64,000 nt of DNA from Rhizobiales bacterium GAS188 (GTDB lineage Bacteria; Pseudomonadota; Alphaproteobacteria; Rhizobiales; Beijerinckiaceae), in the NCBI GenBank assembly GCA_900104855.1, contig FNSS01000001.1:2604001-2668000 (forward strand). The letters are read 5' to 3'. The position numbers and the translations under genes were made by a program. A model generated the notes under the pieces. The model worked only from the letters and a program-made list of their open reading frames with translations, made no database searches and was not told the origin of the DNA. This document shows positions 1 through 8,061 of this stretch, in pieces (positions within the stretch are counted from its first letter, which is position 1; each line of letters starts with the position of its first letter).

Positions 1-322
1 CATGGTGATATCGGGCGGCGTCAACATCTATCCGGCCGAGATCGAGTCGGTCCTCATCACGATGCAAGGCGTCCAGGACTGCGCCGTGTTCGGCATCCCC
101 GACGAGGAATATGGCGAAAGGCTGTGCGCCTATATCGAGCCGCAGCCGGGCGCGGCGCTGACGGTCGTCGCCGTCAAGGAATTCCTGCGGCCGCACATCG
201 CGGCCTTCAAGGTCCCCAACGTGATCGAGTTCGAGAAGAGGCTGCCGCGGGAGGATTCGGGCAAGATCTTCAAGCGCAAGCTGCGTGAGCCCTATTGGGA
301 AGGAACGGGGCGGCAGATCTGA
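1..322 (+). CDS. Acyl-CoA synthetase / AMP-binding enzyme, C-terminal fragment (5' end outside window)
   Basis: Only the last 106 or so residues are in the window. They form the small C-terminal lid domain of the ANL (acyl-CoA synthetase) superfamily. The hinge motif SGGVNIYPAEIE, where the lid joins the large domain, opens the visible part. The invariant lysine region DSGKIFKRKL lies near the end, and this Lys takes part in adenylate formation. Substrate cannot be read from the lid alone. The gene runs in from the left edge, and the first in-window ATG is an internal Met, not the start. It is convergent with the broken esterase gene 18 bp downstream. The family call is firm, the substrate unknown. 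Confidence 0.9.
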   Translation, partial: MVISGGVNIYPAEIESVLITMQGVQDCAVFGIPDEEYGERLCAYIEPQPGAALTVVAVKEFLRPHIAAFKVPNVIEFEKRLPREDSGKIFKRKLREPYWEGTGRQI

Positions 323-340
323 GCTGCGGCCCTAGAGCGA

Positions 341-1963
341 CTATCGGTCGACGCAGGTGAAGCTCGCTGCGGCATCGGCATCGCCGCCCAGATATTTCGG
401 CCAGGCCGGATAGACGCAGAGCGGGCGCGTGCGATTGCGGTTGCCGCCCTTCGTGTCGACGACGATCTGCTGTCCGGGCGCCTCGCCCTTTTCGACCCAG
501 CGCTCCAACGCACCGAGTGCGTCCCAGCCGACGACGAACTGGCCGGTGCCGTGGCCGAAGCCCGGCGCGACGTAGAAGCGCATGAATTCGTCGAGCGGCC
601 CCTGCCCGTAGCGCGCGACGAGCCGCTCATAATAGGCGATCGTGTTGTAGGGCGAGACCGCCGAGTCGACCGTGCCATGCATGAGCAGCAGCTTGCCGCC
701 ACGCGCCTTGAAGGCGGAGATATCGTCGCTGCTGGCGTCCATGAGATTTGAGAGCTCGCGCAAGCGCGTCTCGTGCTGTGTCGGATCGAAACGCAGAGGG
801 TCGGCGGAAGGATCGCGCAGCACCATGTAGCGCACCGCCGGGTCCGAGAGCACGGTCAATCCGAAATCCTTCAGGGCTTCGGGCGGATTGCTCGGCTTCG
901 GCCGCGTTCCGAAGCCGAAGAGCCCCGTCCAGTCGGCGCCTTCGAGGATCGGCCAGCGCGGGAACGACGAAACACCGCCTTGCAGCGCGAAGCCGAAGGC
1001 GACGGGCGAATTGATCGCCTCAACCGACTTGATCTGCTGATCCGACAGGCAATCATCCCCCGTATCGCGCCCATCCGCGCAGCGCAGCGAGGCGAGCTTG
1101 AAGGTCGCGGCGCAGGAGGCGACATTGCTGATGACGCCGTCCTCGACGCCGTCGAGCCCGTCGCAAGCTTTCATGACGCAAGCCTGAAGGGCTTTGACCT
1201 TGGCTGGATTGACCAGCCATCGGCGGGATTGTAGAGCGCACGCGACAGCGCATTGCCGTCGAGTTGCAGCGGCGTGAAATCATAGACCGGATGGATCGAA
1301 ACGACGCCGTCATAGTCCTGCGGCCAGCGCTGGATGACGAGGAAGCCTTCATGGCCGCCCTGCGAATTGCCGAAGAAATAGATCCGCTCGGGCTTGCCGC
1401 CGTAGCGACGCATGACGAGGTCGAGCGCAACGTCATGCGTCTTCTTCAGTTGATCGCCGCCGAAATTGGCGAGCGCCTCGGCGTTCATGGCGAAGGAGCC
1501 GTCGGCGACCGACGGACTCTGATGCCCTGAATCGCTGCCGAAAGTCACATAGCCGCGCATGAGCGGCGTCGCGACGCCCGGCTTGAAGAAGCGCGTATTG
1601 GCGAGGCCGGTGATGAGCGTGCCGTCATAGCCGCCGCCACCGTAATGCAGTGCCTTGCCGTTCCATCCGGTCGGCAGATTGACTTCGAATGTGATGTCCG
1701 GCGCCGCAATGTCGAGGGGATGAATTGCGCCGAGGATCTTGCAGAACTCGCCATTCTGGTTCTCCGGCGCGTCGGCGAGCACCAGCTCCGCGGAGGCGAG
1801 CGTCGCGCCGGGCGTCGGCAGCGAAATCGCCGCGGGCGCGATCTCCAGATGAACGAGCGAGGCGCAGGAATCCTTCGCCGTCCTCGGCCGAGGCGCCGTT
1901 AGGGGCGCAAGCTGCGAGCGCGAACGCAGCGATGACGATCCCCCGCCGCGAGCCTCCGCGCAT
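341..1963 (-). pseudogene. Tannase/feruloyl esterase family gene with two compensating frameshifts
   Basis: The translated pieces make one secreted tannase-family protein in three segments. First comes an ATG at 1963 preceded by AGGGAGG, giving a signal-peptide-like N-terminus (MRGGSRRGIVIAAFALAAC). The reading frame then shifts by one near 1865-1885. The middle segment (SCASLVHLEIAPAA to YNPADGW) contains the nucleophile elbow-like GNSQGGHEG. The frame shifts back near 1215-1235 to the C-terminal segment, starting LVNPAKVKALQACVMKACDG. That last part carries a GGKLLLMHGTVDSAV region typical of the family's catalytic Asp. The shifts cancel, so the ends are in the same frame. The family hydrolyses galloyl or feruloyl esters in the periplasm or outside the cell. 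This could be a decayed gene or two base-calling errors; the sequence alone cannot decide. Confidence 0.8.
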
Positions 1964-2105
1964 CGTCAGCCTCCCTGTCATTGTCGACATCGCGCCTCGA
2001 GGCGCCGAAGATGCGCGAGGCTTGCCCGCGGCCACAGGCTTGTCAAGCGCGGGTGGGGGCCAGCCGGATGACACCATCACGCCACCCGGTCGAAGGATAT
2101 AGCGC

Positions 2106-2504
2106 ATGCGGATCGACGGGCATTGCCATTGCGGTCGGATCAGCTTCGAGGCCGAGGTCGATCCGAACACGGTCAGCATCTGTCATTGCACCGACTGCCA
2201 GAGGCTCACCGGCTCGGCCTTTCGCGCCAATATCCCGGCGCCGGCCGCGCATTTCGTGCTGCACGGCTCGCCCAAGAGCTATGTGAAGACGGCCGAGAGC
2301 GGCAAGCAGCGCCGTCACGCCTTCTGCGACGATTGCGGCACGCCCATCTATGCCTGCGCGCTCGAAGATCCGCAGAGCTACTCGCTCCGCATCGGCACGA
2401 TCACCCAGCGCGCCGCCCTCTCGCCACGGCGGCAGATCTGGCGGCGCTCGGCGCTCGCTTGGGTGGACAGGCTGGGCGCTGTGCCGGCGAGCGAGCAAGG
2501 GTAA
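2106..2504 (+). CDS. GFA-family zinc protein (glutathione-dependent formaldehyde-activating-like)
   Basis: This 132-residue protein has the CENP-V/GFA fold signature: C7-x-C9, then C26-x-C28-xx-C31 (ICHCTDCQRLTG), and C74-xx-C77 (FCDDCGTP), which together bind structural and catalytic zinc. The founding member (Gfa of Paracoccus) was proposed to speed up S-hydroxymethylglutathione formation, but most short paralogues have no proven substrate, and that holds here. It is transcribed away from the broken tannase gene across a 142-bp divergent gap. No glutathione-dependent formaldehyde dehydrogenase lies nearby, so a formaldehyde role is not supported by context. Confidence 0.85.
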   Translation: MRIDGHCHCGRISFEAEVDPNTVSICHCTDCQRLTGSAFRANIPAPAAHFVLHGSPKSYVKTAESGKQRRHAFCDDCGTPIYACALEDPQSYSLRIGTITQRAALSPRRQIWRRSALAWVDRLGAVPASEQG

Positions 2505-2589
2505 TGTGCCCGCGAAATCGCTGAGCCCGGCCAGGTTGGCATTCCCCGATTGGGGTGTGCGAGAATTTCAGGAAATGTGCTGAGATGGA

Positions 2590-2665
2590 TGGTGCCGCGA
2601 AAGGGACTCGAACCCCCGACCCACGCATTACGAATGCGTTGCTCTACCAGCTGAGCTACCGCGGC
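2590..2665 (-). tRNA. tRNA-Thr (anticodon CGT)
   Basis: A complete 76-nt cloverleaf with encoded CCA lies on the minus strand. The acceptor stem is GCCGCGG paired with TCGCGGC (one G-U pair). The D arm reads TAGCTCAGCTGGTAGAGCA. The anticodon stem ACGCA/TGCGT encloses the loop TTCGTAA, giving anticodon CGT (reads ACG, Thr). The T arm contains GGTTCGAGTCC. No integrase or att-like repeat adjoins it. Confidence 0.97.
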
Positions 2666-2887
2666 GACCGGCCATGGATGCAGGCCGCGCCCTCATACAC
2701 GAAAGGTTTGGCCGATGCTACCCGCGCCGGCAAGGCTTTAGCCGACGTCGCCGCCGAGGGTGTCGGCGCAAGGCGAGGCGATGTTCAGGACCGCGTCCAA
2801 AGCCGTGGGGCGGTTATGCCGTCATCGGCAGAATCATACGTGAAAACAACACGATGGCACGAGACCGCGCGCTGGCTCGACGCCGGC

Positions 2888-3094
2888 CTAGCGCGTCGTC
2901 TCGATAGGGGCTCCGCAATTGCGGCGTCCAGAGAACACGCAATCCTGCAGCTTCTTCGCCTCCCATAACCGGTTCATGAGCCAGATGCCGGCGATGAGAA
3001 TCACCAGGCACACGATCACGGCGAGGAGGTTGGCGAAATCGCGCCTGGAATTGGCGTCCTCCTGATCCTTGGCGGGGTCCGTCTCGTCAATCAT
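2888..3094 (-). CDS. Small single-span membrane protein, function unknown
   Basis: A 68-residue protein begins MIDETDPAKDQEDANSRRDF. It has an acidic N-terminus, one strongly hydrophobic segment (FANLLAVIVCLVILIAGIWL, about residues 22-41) and a short C-terminal tail with two cysteines. The predicted topology is a single-pass inner-membrane protein. The start was chosen at 3094 because AAGGACTTGC precedes it. An in-frame extension to 3229 is open but has no supporting ribosome site and reads unlike protein. The SD-ATG stretch is tandemly duplicated just upstream. I do not recognise a named family. Confidence 0.6.
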   Translation of the reverse strand: MIDETDPAKDQEDANSRRDFANLLAVIVCLVILIAGIWLMNRLWEAKKLQDCVFSGRRNCGAPIETTR

Positions 3095-3119
3095 GCAAGT
3101 CCTTGCATGCAAGTCCTTG
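3092..3119 (-). promoter_or_regulatory. Tandem duplication of SD+start codon creating a 5-codon upstream ORF
   Basis: The 14-bp unit CATGCAAGTCCTTG occurs twice back to back (3092-3105 and 3106-3119). Read on the coding (minus) strand, each copy contains AAGGA followed by ATG. The upstream ATG opens a frame reading Met-Gln-Gly-Leu-Ala-stop, and its TGA overlaps the main start codon as ATGA. This is the geometry expected for a coupled leader peptide. Confidence 0.5.
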
Positions 3120-3392
3120 GAGCCTGGAAGCCCTTGGCCCTGTGGCCAGAGATACGCCACGAGCTGGGGCTTTGTCTTCCCTCTCGTCCGGCAGAGCCGT
3201 TCGGGGGTGCAACCATGACTCTCGGGCAAGGCCTATGATAGAGAAACTGAGCACAGAGACGTTAGACCTGCGCGAGCGCGACAATTTGTCGGCGCGCCGG
3301 TTTGCGGCCAACCGGCCTCATGATCGCCGCGATCTCGCGGTTCTGTTCCTTAAGGCGGGGCGCCAAATCGGGCGCGAATCGCGGATAGCCTC

Positions 3393-4094
3393 ATGAATGC
3401 CTTCGCCGCCTGCGACCCGTCGCCAAACCCCGATCGATCGCGATTGCGCTCGCTTCACCGAATCGTGCTTTTCCTGGCCGGCGCGGCCGTGCTTCTTGCC
3501 TCGCGCCCGGCGGGTGCCCATCCGCATGTCTTCGTCACCACGAGCGAAACGGTGCTCTTCGACGCCGACGGACGGGTCACCGCCATCAAGAATGCCTGGA
3601 CCTTCGACGAGTACTACACGGCCTTCCTGGAGCAGGGGCTCGATAAGGGGCCGGATGGCCGCTATTCGCGCGAGACCCTCGCCGATCTCGCCAAGACCAA
3701 CACCGAAGGGCTCGCCGACGCCGACTACTTCACCTTCATCAAGGCCAATGGCCGCAATGTGAAATTCACCGCCCCGAAGGAATATTGGCTCGAGGACAAA
3801 GGCAAGGTGCTCGTCTTGCATTTCACCTTGCCGCTCGCCGAACCCGTCAAGCCGAGCAAGGCCTTCGTGATGCGGGTCTATGATCCGACTTATTTCGTCG
3901 CCTTCGACCCGGATCCCGCCACCGACGCGGTGAAGCTCGAAGGCCAGAAGCCCGGCTGCTCGCTCCTGGTGCGCAAGCCGGCGCAGAACGATCAGCTCAA
4001 GCAGACGCTCGCCGCCATCCCAATCGGGGAGCAGCCGACGCTCGAAGACGCAGGCGCCGCCTTCGCCGACAGCATCCTGGTCGCTTGTCCGTAA
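3393..4094 (+). CDS. DUF1007 family periplasmic protein of a metal export pair
   Basis: The 233-residue protein has an N-terminal hydrophobic leader (about residues 24-43, IVLFLAGAAVLLASRPAGAHPH), so it is exported. The mature part starts with HPHVFV, a histidine-bearing N-terminus typical of DUF1007, annotated as the periplasmic component of an uncharacterised transport system. It ends 19 bp before the NicO-type transporter gene and is very likely co-transcribed with it. The family recurrently pairs with Ni/Co (RcnA/NicO) permeases. A role in delivering or sensing the metal ion is inference; no enzymatic motif is visible. Confidence 0.85.
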   Translation: MNAFAACDPSPNPDRSRLRSLHRIVLFLAGAAVLLASRPAGAHPHVFVTTSETVLFDADGRVTAIKNAWTFDEYYTAFLEQGLDKGPDGRYSRETLADLAKTNTEGLADADYFTFIKANGRNVKFTAPKEYWLEDKGKVLVLHFTLPLAEPVKPSKAFVMRVYDPTYFVAFDPDPATDAVKLEGQKPGCSLLVRKPAQNDQLKQTLAAIPIGEQPTLEDAGAAFADSILVACP

Positions 4095-4113
4095 TGCCCG
4101 TGAGGAGACACCG

Positions 4114-5247
4114 ATGACGCTGGTTGCCGCCGAGCCCAAGGACAATCCCGTGATGCTGCGCTGCGCCGTGGCGCTGGTGGCGCTGCTGCTCGCGGCCCTC
4201 GTGGTGTTCGGCGTCGGCATGCTGGTTGCCGGCACGGCGCCGGCCGCGCCGAAGAGCCCTTTCGGCGTCGGCATCCGCGAAGCGGCCCAGGGCGGCTCGG
4301 ATATCGGGCGCTGGCTGCTCGCCCAGCAGGAATGGTTCTACCGGCAGATGGCCGATACGCTGAAGGGCGCCAGCGACCATAACGGCTTCGCGCTCGGCAT
4401 GGTGCTCCTCGCCTTCGGCTACGGCATCTTCCATGCGGGCGGGCCGGGCCATGGCAAGGCGGTGATCTCGGCCTATCTGATCGCCAATGAGCGGGCGCTG
4501 TGGCGCGGCGTCGCCTTGTCGACGGCGGCGGCACTGCTGCAGGCGCTGGTCGCGATCGCCATCGTGTTCGTGGCGCATTTCGCGCTGCGGGCGACCGCCA
4601 TCGGCATGACCCAGCTCGCCAACCGCGTCGAGCTCGTCTCCTTCGCGGCGATTGCGCTCTACGGGCTGGTGCTGACTTGGCGCAAGGCGGCGCCACTGGC
4701 GGCGCGCCTCACGCACGAGCCCCGTGCCGGCGCGCTTACGGGCATCTCGGCCTCCGCCCGCCTGGCGCCGCATGAGCATGTGCACGATTATGACCATCAC
4801 CATGACGACCATGCGGGCCATGATCACGGGCATGAGCATCACGCTCACGCCGAAAGCCACGCTCATGACCATGATTGTTGCGACCACCACGTGCCGGTGG
4901 AGTTCGTGCAGTCACCGAGCTTCCGCTGGCGTGACGCGGTTCCGGTCGTGATCGCGGCCGGATCGCGGCCCTGCTCCGGCGCCATCATCATCCTCGTGTT
5001 CGCCCTGTCGCAGGGGCTGGTGGCGGCAGGGCTCGCCGCCGTCTTCGCGATGGCGATCGGCGTCGCCATCACGGTCGGCGCGCTCGCCATCCTGTCGGTG
5101 TTCGCCAAGCGCCTGGCGCAGCGTTTCGCCGGCACCGAGGGGCGTTTTGCGTTTGTGGGCACCGGAATCGAGCTGTTCGCGGCGGCTTTCGTGGCGATGC
5201 TCGGCCTCGGGCTGATGAGCGGCCTCGCCATGATCAGCGCCGGCTAG
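4114..5247 (+). CDS. NicO/RcnA-type nickel/cobalt transporter with His-rich loop
   Basis: A polytopic 377-residue membrane protein of the NicO family (HoxN/RcnA-like efflux or uptake of Ni2+/Co2+). It has a first helix at about residues 15-38 and the motif GIFHAGGPGHGKAVISAY near residue 110, the family's conserved HxxGPGHGK region. A cytoplasmic or periplasmic loop at about residues 220-259 is packed with histidines and aspartates (HDYDHHHDDHAGHDHGH and more), as in RcnA. After the loop comes the second conserved half with GSRPCSGAIIILVFAL. A GAGGAG ribosome site precedes the start. It is paired with the DUF1007 gene. Direction of transport is probably export by analogy with RcnA, not shown here. 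Confidence 0.9.
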   Translation: MTLVAAEPKDNPVMLRCAVALVALLLAALVVFGVGMLVAGTAPAAPKSPFGVGIREAAQGGSDIGRWLLAQQEWFYRQMADTLKGASDHNGFALGMVLLAFGYGIFHAGGPGHGKAVISAYLIANERALWRGVALSTAAALLQALVAIAIVFVAHFALRATAIGMTQLANRVELVSFAAIALYGLVLTWRKAAPLAARLTHEPRAGALTGISASARLAPHEHVHDYDHHHDDHAGHDHGHEHHAHAESHAHDHDCCDHHVPVEFVQSPSFRWRDAVPVVIAAGSRPCSGAIIILVFALSQGLVAAGLAAVFAMAIGVAITVGALAILSVFAKRLAQRFAGTEGRFAFVGTGIELFAAAFVAMLGLGLMSGLAMISAG

Positions 5248-5336
5248 CGCCAGGAACGGACACCGCGGGCCACCGCGGTTTGTTTGCAGCGCAGTTGTTT
5301 GCAGCGCCTTGGCGTGATAGCCCCATGCCGTCTGGA

Positions 5337-5385
5337 GCCAGAACCTTCCCCGACCTGACTGAATCAGGCGTCGGTAGGCTCTGGC
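5337..5385. repeat. Composite hairpin downstream of the metal transporter
   Basis: Nested inverted arms GCCAGA/TCTGGC (5337-5342 and 5380-5385), CCGAC/GTCGG (5350-5354 and 5370-5374) and CTGA/TCAG (5355-5358 and 5364-5367) fold one RNA hairpin. It lies between the transporter stop and secB. A short direct repeat, TTGTTTGCAGCGC, occurs twice just before it. It could be a Rho-independent-like terminator without a clear U tract, or a REP-type module. Confidence 0.45.
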
Positions 5386-5411
5386 CCGTCGTTTTGGCGC
5401 ATTGTCTTCAT

Positions 5412-5432
5412 GCGAAACGGCATCCGTTTCGC
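5412..5432 (+). promoter_or_regulatory. Perfect 9-bp-arm hairpin in the secB leader
   Basis: GCGAAACGG-CAT-CCGTTTCGC is a perfect inverted repeat with 9-bp arms and a 3-nt loop, 49 bp upstream of the secB start. It may be an operator or an mRNA leader hairpin. No known family site is recognised. Confidence 0.4.
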
Positions 5433-5481
5433 TGAAACATGCTCTAGGCGCGTCGCTTCCACCACGAATTTGAGGTTTCAC

Positions 5482-5997
5482 ATGGCCACGAACCCCGCCA
5501 ACGGGCCGGCGGCGAGCAATCCCCCGAACGGGCAGACGCCGCAAACCGCGCCGAGCCTGCAATGTCTCGCGCAATACACCAAGGATTTCTCCTTCGAGAA
5601 CCCGAACGCTCCGCGTTCGCTGCAACCGCAGCAGCAGGCGCCGAACATCTCGATCCAGGTGAACGTCAACGCCAAGCCGCTCGCCCAGAACGATGTCGAG
5701 GTCGAGCTCCTGATCGAGGGCAAGGCCGGCGAGGCGCCGAACCTCGTCTTCGCCTTCGAGCTCGTCTATGGCGGCGTCTTCCGCCTCAACAACATCCCGC
5801 AGGAGAACGTGCACCCGGTCATCATGATCGAATGCCCGCGGCTGCTCTTCCCCTTCGGACGGCAGATCATCGCCGACGCGGTGCGCCAGGGCGGCTTCCC
5901 GCCGCTCTATATCGATCCGATCGATTTCGCGAGCCTCTACCAGCAGCGGGCAGCCGAGATGGCGGCCGAGCAGGCACAGCAGAAGCCGGTCGTCTGA
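5482..5997 (+). CDS. secB: Protein-export chaperone SecB
   Basis: A 171-residue SecB. The family core is clear: [12 protein letters not shown], then [55 protein letters not shown]. SecB holds presecretory proteins unfolded in the cytoplasm and hands them to SecA. The N-terminus has a Pro/Asn-rich extension of about 25 residues, common in alphaproteobacterial SecB, and the C-terminal tail is Gln/Ala-rich. The start at 5482 is preceded by TTGAGG at good spacing; an upstream in-frame ATG at 5410 sits before the hairpin and lacks a site. It stands alone in its transcription unit. Confidence 0.97.
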   Translation: MATNPANGPAASNPPNGQTPQTAPSLQCLAQYTKDFSFENPNAPRSLQPQQQAPNISIQVNVNAKPLAQNDVEVELLIEGKAGEAPNLVFAFELVYGGVFRLNNIPQENVHPVIMIECPRLLFPFGRQIIADAVRQGGFPPLYIDPIDFASLYQQRAAEMAAEQAQQKPVV

Positions 5998-6030
5998 AGC
6001 GCGGCGCCGACGGGGGAGCGGCGCCGGCGC

Positions 6031-6177
6031 CACCTCTCCCCTTGCGGGAGAAGCCGGGTGAGGTGAGGGGGGCAGTGCCGACCCTCGGGCGACTCGGCTT
6101 CCAAAGGCAGTAGCTGCCCCCCTCACCCGATCCTCGCCTAGCGGCTCGGATCGACCTCTCCCACAAGGGGAGAGGTG
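6031..6177. repeat. Nested palindromic (BIME-like) element
   Basis: The outer 14-bp arms CACCTCTCCCCTTG (6031-6044) and CAAGGGGAGAGGTG (6164-6177) are exact inverse complements. Inner arms GGTGAGGGGGGCAG (6062-6075) and CTGCCCCCCTCACC (6114-6127) are also exact. The 147-bp unit fills most of the gap between secB and the first binding protein and has no coding character. Confidence 0.75.
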
Positions 6178-6286
6178 ACGCCAATCGCTTGGGCAAATCT
6201 GCGGGAAACTCATCGCGCTTGCGCCGCATCGGATCTCGCCTCTAATGGGCCGAAACTATCAAGAGATCATCGGGAGGAAACGACAC

Positions 6287-7972
6287 ATGCCCAAGATGCG
6301 TCCCATGGTTCGCACGATGGCCGGTGCCATGCTGGGCCTCGCCGCGCTTGGCGGCTGGAGTCCTGCGGCCAACGCCGCTCATGACGATCTGACGATCGGC
6401 ATCTCGCAATTCCCCTCGAGCCTCAACCCTTATGTCGATTCGGAGAGCGTCAAGGACTATGTGCTCGGCTTCGTGACGCCGCGCATCATGGGCTACGGCG
6501 AAGAGGCCGAAAATGTCTGCATCCTCTGCGCCCAATTGCCGACCGTGCAGAACGGCCTCGCCAAGATCGAGGATCGCGCCGACGGCACGAAGGGCATGGC
6601 GGTCACCATCAAGCTCAAGCCCGGCCTCAAATGGGGCGACGGGGTACCGCTGACAGCCAAGGACATCGCCTTCACGGCGCGCGTTGCGCTCGATGCCAAG
6701 ACCGGCTTCGCCTTGCCCAAGGGCTGGGCGAAGATCGACAAGGTCGATGTGGTCGACGAGCAGACGGCGGTCATCCATCTCAACTCGCTTTATGTGAGCT
6801 ACAATGAGTGGGCGCAGTTGCTGCCCGAGCATGTCGAAGGCCCGGCTTATGAGGCGGTTGCGGCGACCGGCGGCTACAAGCAGCAGAGCGTCTACAACCG
6901 CAACCCCACGACGCCCGGCCTTTATGACGGGCCTTACCTCGTGAAGGACTATCAGTCGGGCGGCCAAGTGGTGCTGGAGCAGAACCCCTATTGGATCGGC
7001 ACCAAGCCCTATTTCAAGCGCATCATCCTGAAATTTATCCAGAACACCGCAGCGCTGCAGGCCAATCTCCTGGCGGGCGACGTCGATATGGTGGCCGAAG
7101 GCGGCATCGGCCTGACCGTCGACCAGGCGCTGGAGCTGCGCAAGCAATATCCCGACCGCTTCACCTATATGTTCCTGCCGAACCTCTATTACGAGCATAT
7201 CGAGCTCGCCCACGGCAATCCGCTGCTGCAGGATCTGCGGGTACGCCAGGCGCTGGTCTACGCGGCCGATCGCAAGACCCTGACCGAGAAGCTGTTCGAG
7301 AAGATGCTGCCCGTCGCTGACAGCTTCGTGCCGCCAAACCATGTCAATGCCGCGAAGGACATCCCGACCGTTCCCTATGATCCAGCTAAGGCCAAGGCGC
7401 TGCTGGCGGAAGCGGGCTTCACGCCCGGCCCCGACGGCATCTGCCGCAACGCCAAGGGCGAGCGCCTCACTTTCGAGTTCACCACGACGGCCGGCAATCG
7501 GGTGCGCGAGCTGCAGCAGCAGGTGCTGCAATCGAACTGGAAAGCCTCCTGCATCGAGGTCACGATCAAGAACGAGCCGGCCCGCACCATGTTCGGCGAG
7601 ACGCTGAAGAAGCGCTCATTCACCGGCATGGTCATGTACGGCTCCGGCATGGAGATGACCGAATCGCCACGCAAGGGCTATACGACGACCGGCATACCGA
7701 CCGAAGCCAATGGCTATGGCGGCTCCAACTACTCCGCCATCTCGATCCCGCGTCTCGACGAGCTGACCGATGCGGCCGAGCGGGAATTCGATCCGCAGAA
7801 GCAGAAGGCGATCTGGGTCGAGATGCAGAAGATCTATTCGGCCGCCTTGCCGCATGTGCCGATCTTCTTTCGCGCCGACGCGCATGTGGTGCCGAAATGG
7901 CTGAAGGGCTACACGCCTTCGGGGATCGGCGACGTGACCTCGAACTGGTCGCAGAACTGGCGGGCCGAATAA
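6287..7972 (+). CDS. Peptide-type ABC transporter substrate-binding protein (SBP family 5), tandem copy 1
   Basis: A 561-residue family-5 extracellular solute-binding protein (Dpp/Opp/Nik class). A signal peptide covers about residues 1-33, ending ...SPAANA before AHDDLTIGISQFP. Family hallmarks are KPGLKWGDGVPLTAKDIAFT, LVKDYQSGGQVVLEQNPYW, LRVRQALVYAADRKTL and PYDPAKAKALLAEAGF. The start at 6287 is set by GGGAGGAAAC; an in-frame ATG at 6245 has no such site. No permease or ATPase gene lies within the neighbouring genes. A close paralogue follows 89 bp downstream and a gamma-glutamyltransferase after that. Substrate is unknown; peptides or glutathione-like gamma-glutamyl compounds would fit the context. 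Confidence 0.93.
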   Translation: MPKMRPMVRTMAGAMLGLAALGGWSPAANAAHDDLTIGISQFPSSLNPYVDSESVKDYVLGFVTPRIMGYGEEAENVCILCAQLPTVQNGLAKIEDRADGTKGMAVTIKLKPGLKWGDGVPLTAKDIAFTARVALDAKTGFALPKGWAKIDKVDVVDEQTAVIHLNSLYVSYNEWAQLLPEHVEGPAYEAVAATGGYKQQSVYNRNPTTPGLYDGPYLVKDYQSGGQVVLEQNPYWIGTKPYFKRIILKFIQNTAALQANLLAGDVDMVAEGGIGLTVDQALELRKQYPDRFTYMFLPNLYYEHIELAHGNPLLQDLRVRQALVYAADRKTLTEKLFEKMLPVADSFVPPNHVNAAKDIPTVPYDPAKAKALLAEAGFTPGPDGICRNAKGERLTFEFTTTAGNRVRELQQQVLQSNWKASCIEVTIKNEPARTMFGETLKKRSFTGMVMYGSGMEMTESPRKGYTTTGIPTEANGYGGSNYSAISIPRLDELTDAAEREFDPQKQKAIWVEMQKIYSAALPHVPIFFRADAHVVPKWLKGYTPSGIGDVTSNWSQNWRAE

Positions 7973-8061
7973 GCATGGTGGCGCGGCGGCTGGCGCCGCG
8001 CCCGTTCGCATGTGATGCGGCCGAGCTCGGCCGACAGATTCAAGATGAGAGGAAATCGACC

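Noticed and set aside
2590..2665. tRNA-Thr as an integration site for a mobile island
   Set aside because: No integrase, no duplicated tRNA 3' end and no change in gene style on either side.
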